Under the pieces are notes generated by a model. It was not told the origin of the DNA, made no database searches, and saw only the letters and a program-made list of their open reading frames with translations. 5,930 bases of DNA, from contig JABJOR010000347.1 in NCBI GenBank assembly GCA_018664265.1, forward strand, positions 1 through 5,930, given 5' to 3'. The first letter of the stretch is position 1. Every line of letters starts with the position of its first letter. The DNA comes from Rhodospirillales bacterium. Its GTDB lineage: Bacteria > Pseudomonadota > Alphaproteobacteria > Rhodospirillales > Casp-alpha2. Of this stretch, positions 5,019 to 5,930 are shown in pieces. Both the position numbers and the translations under genes were made by a program.

Positions 5019-5930
<912 letters not shown>

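Overview
The window looks like a piece of an alphaproteobacterial chromosome. The evidence is the truncated gene at the right edge (5019-5930, minus strand). It encodes the C-terminal 303 residues of DNA gyrase subunit B, with the insert-containing C-terminal region and an ending ([17 protein letters not shown], then VANLDV) that reads like alphaproteobacterial GyrB. That segment is visibly more GC-rich than the rest. Everything to its left looks like accessory DNA built from mobile-element debris, plus one apparently intact toxin-antitoxin operon.

Layout, left to right. Positions 1-244 hold no convincing gene, only an imperfect hairpin. Positions 245-2245 (minus) are one uninterrupted 666-codon frame that is a chimera. 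Its middle part (about residues 41-165) is the N-terminal part of a TniA/TnsB-type DDE transposase, cut after the first catalytic Asp. It joins in frame, at about base 1750, to the C-terminal two thirds of a TniQ/TnsD-type targeting protein (Cys cluster plus repeated helix-turn-helix units). This is what an internal deletion of a tniA-tniB-tniQ array would leave. The first ~40 codons of the frame run antisense to a different, plus-strand coding remnant (about 2126-2395). Immediately after its stop lies a minus-strand scrap of an IS110/IS1111-family transposase (about 2395-2565), with a one-base frameshift in an A-run.

Positions 2681-2830 are an AT-rich control region with three direct copies of a TTAATTCATCAAAA-like box around a plausible sigma-70 promoter. 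It drives hipB (2831-3220) and hipA (3217-4554), coupled by an ATGA overlap, and probably a 56-codon unknown ORF (4577-4747) followed by a candidate terminator (4766-4791). HipB should bind DNA and HipA and repress the operon. HipA has the expected Ser loop and kinase motifs, so the module looks functional.

Positions 4792-5018 are non-coding and contain three near-identical 19-bp direct repeats (4936-4998), spaced about two helical turns apart and ending about 20 bp from the gyrB stop codon. They resemble the multi-site ends of Tn7/Tn5053/IS21-type elements. One reading (inference) is that the region is a decayed Tn7-like or Tni-type element lodged downstream of gyrB with hipBA as surviving cargo. 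No matching opposite end or target duplication was found in the window, so this remains a hypothesis.
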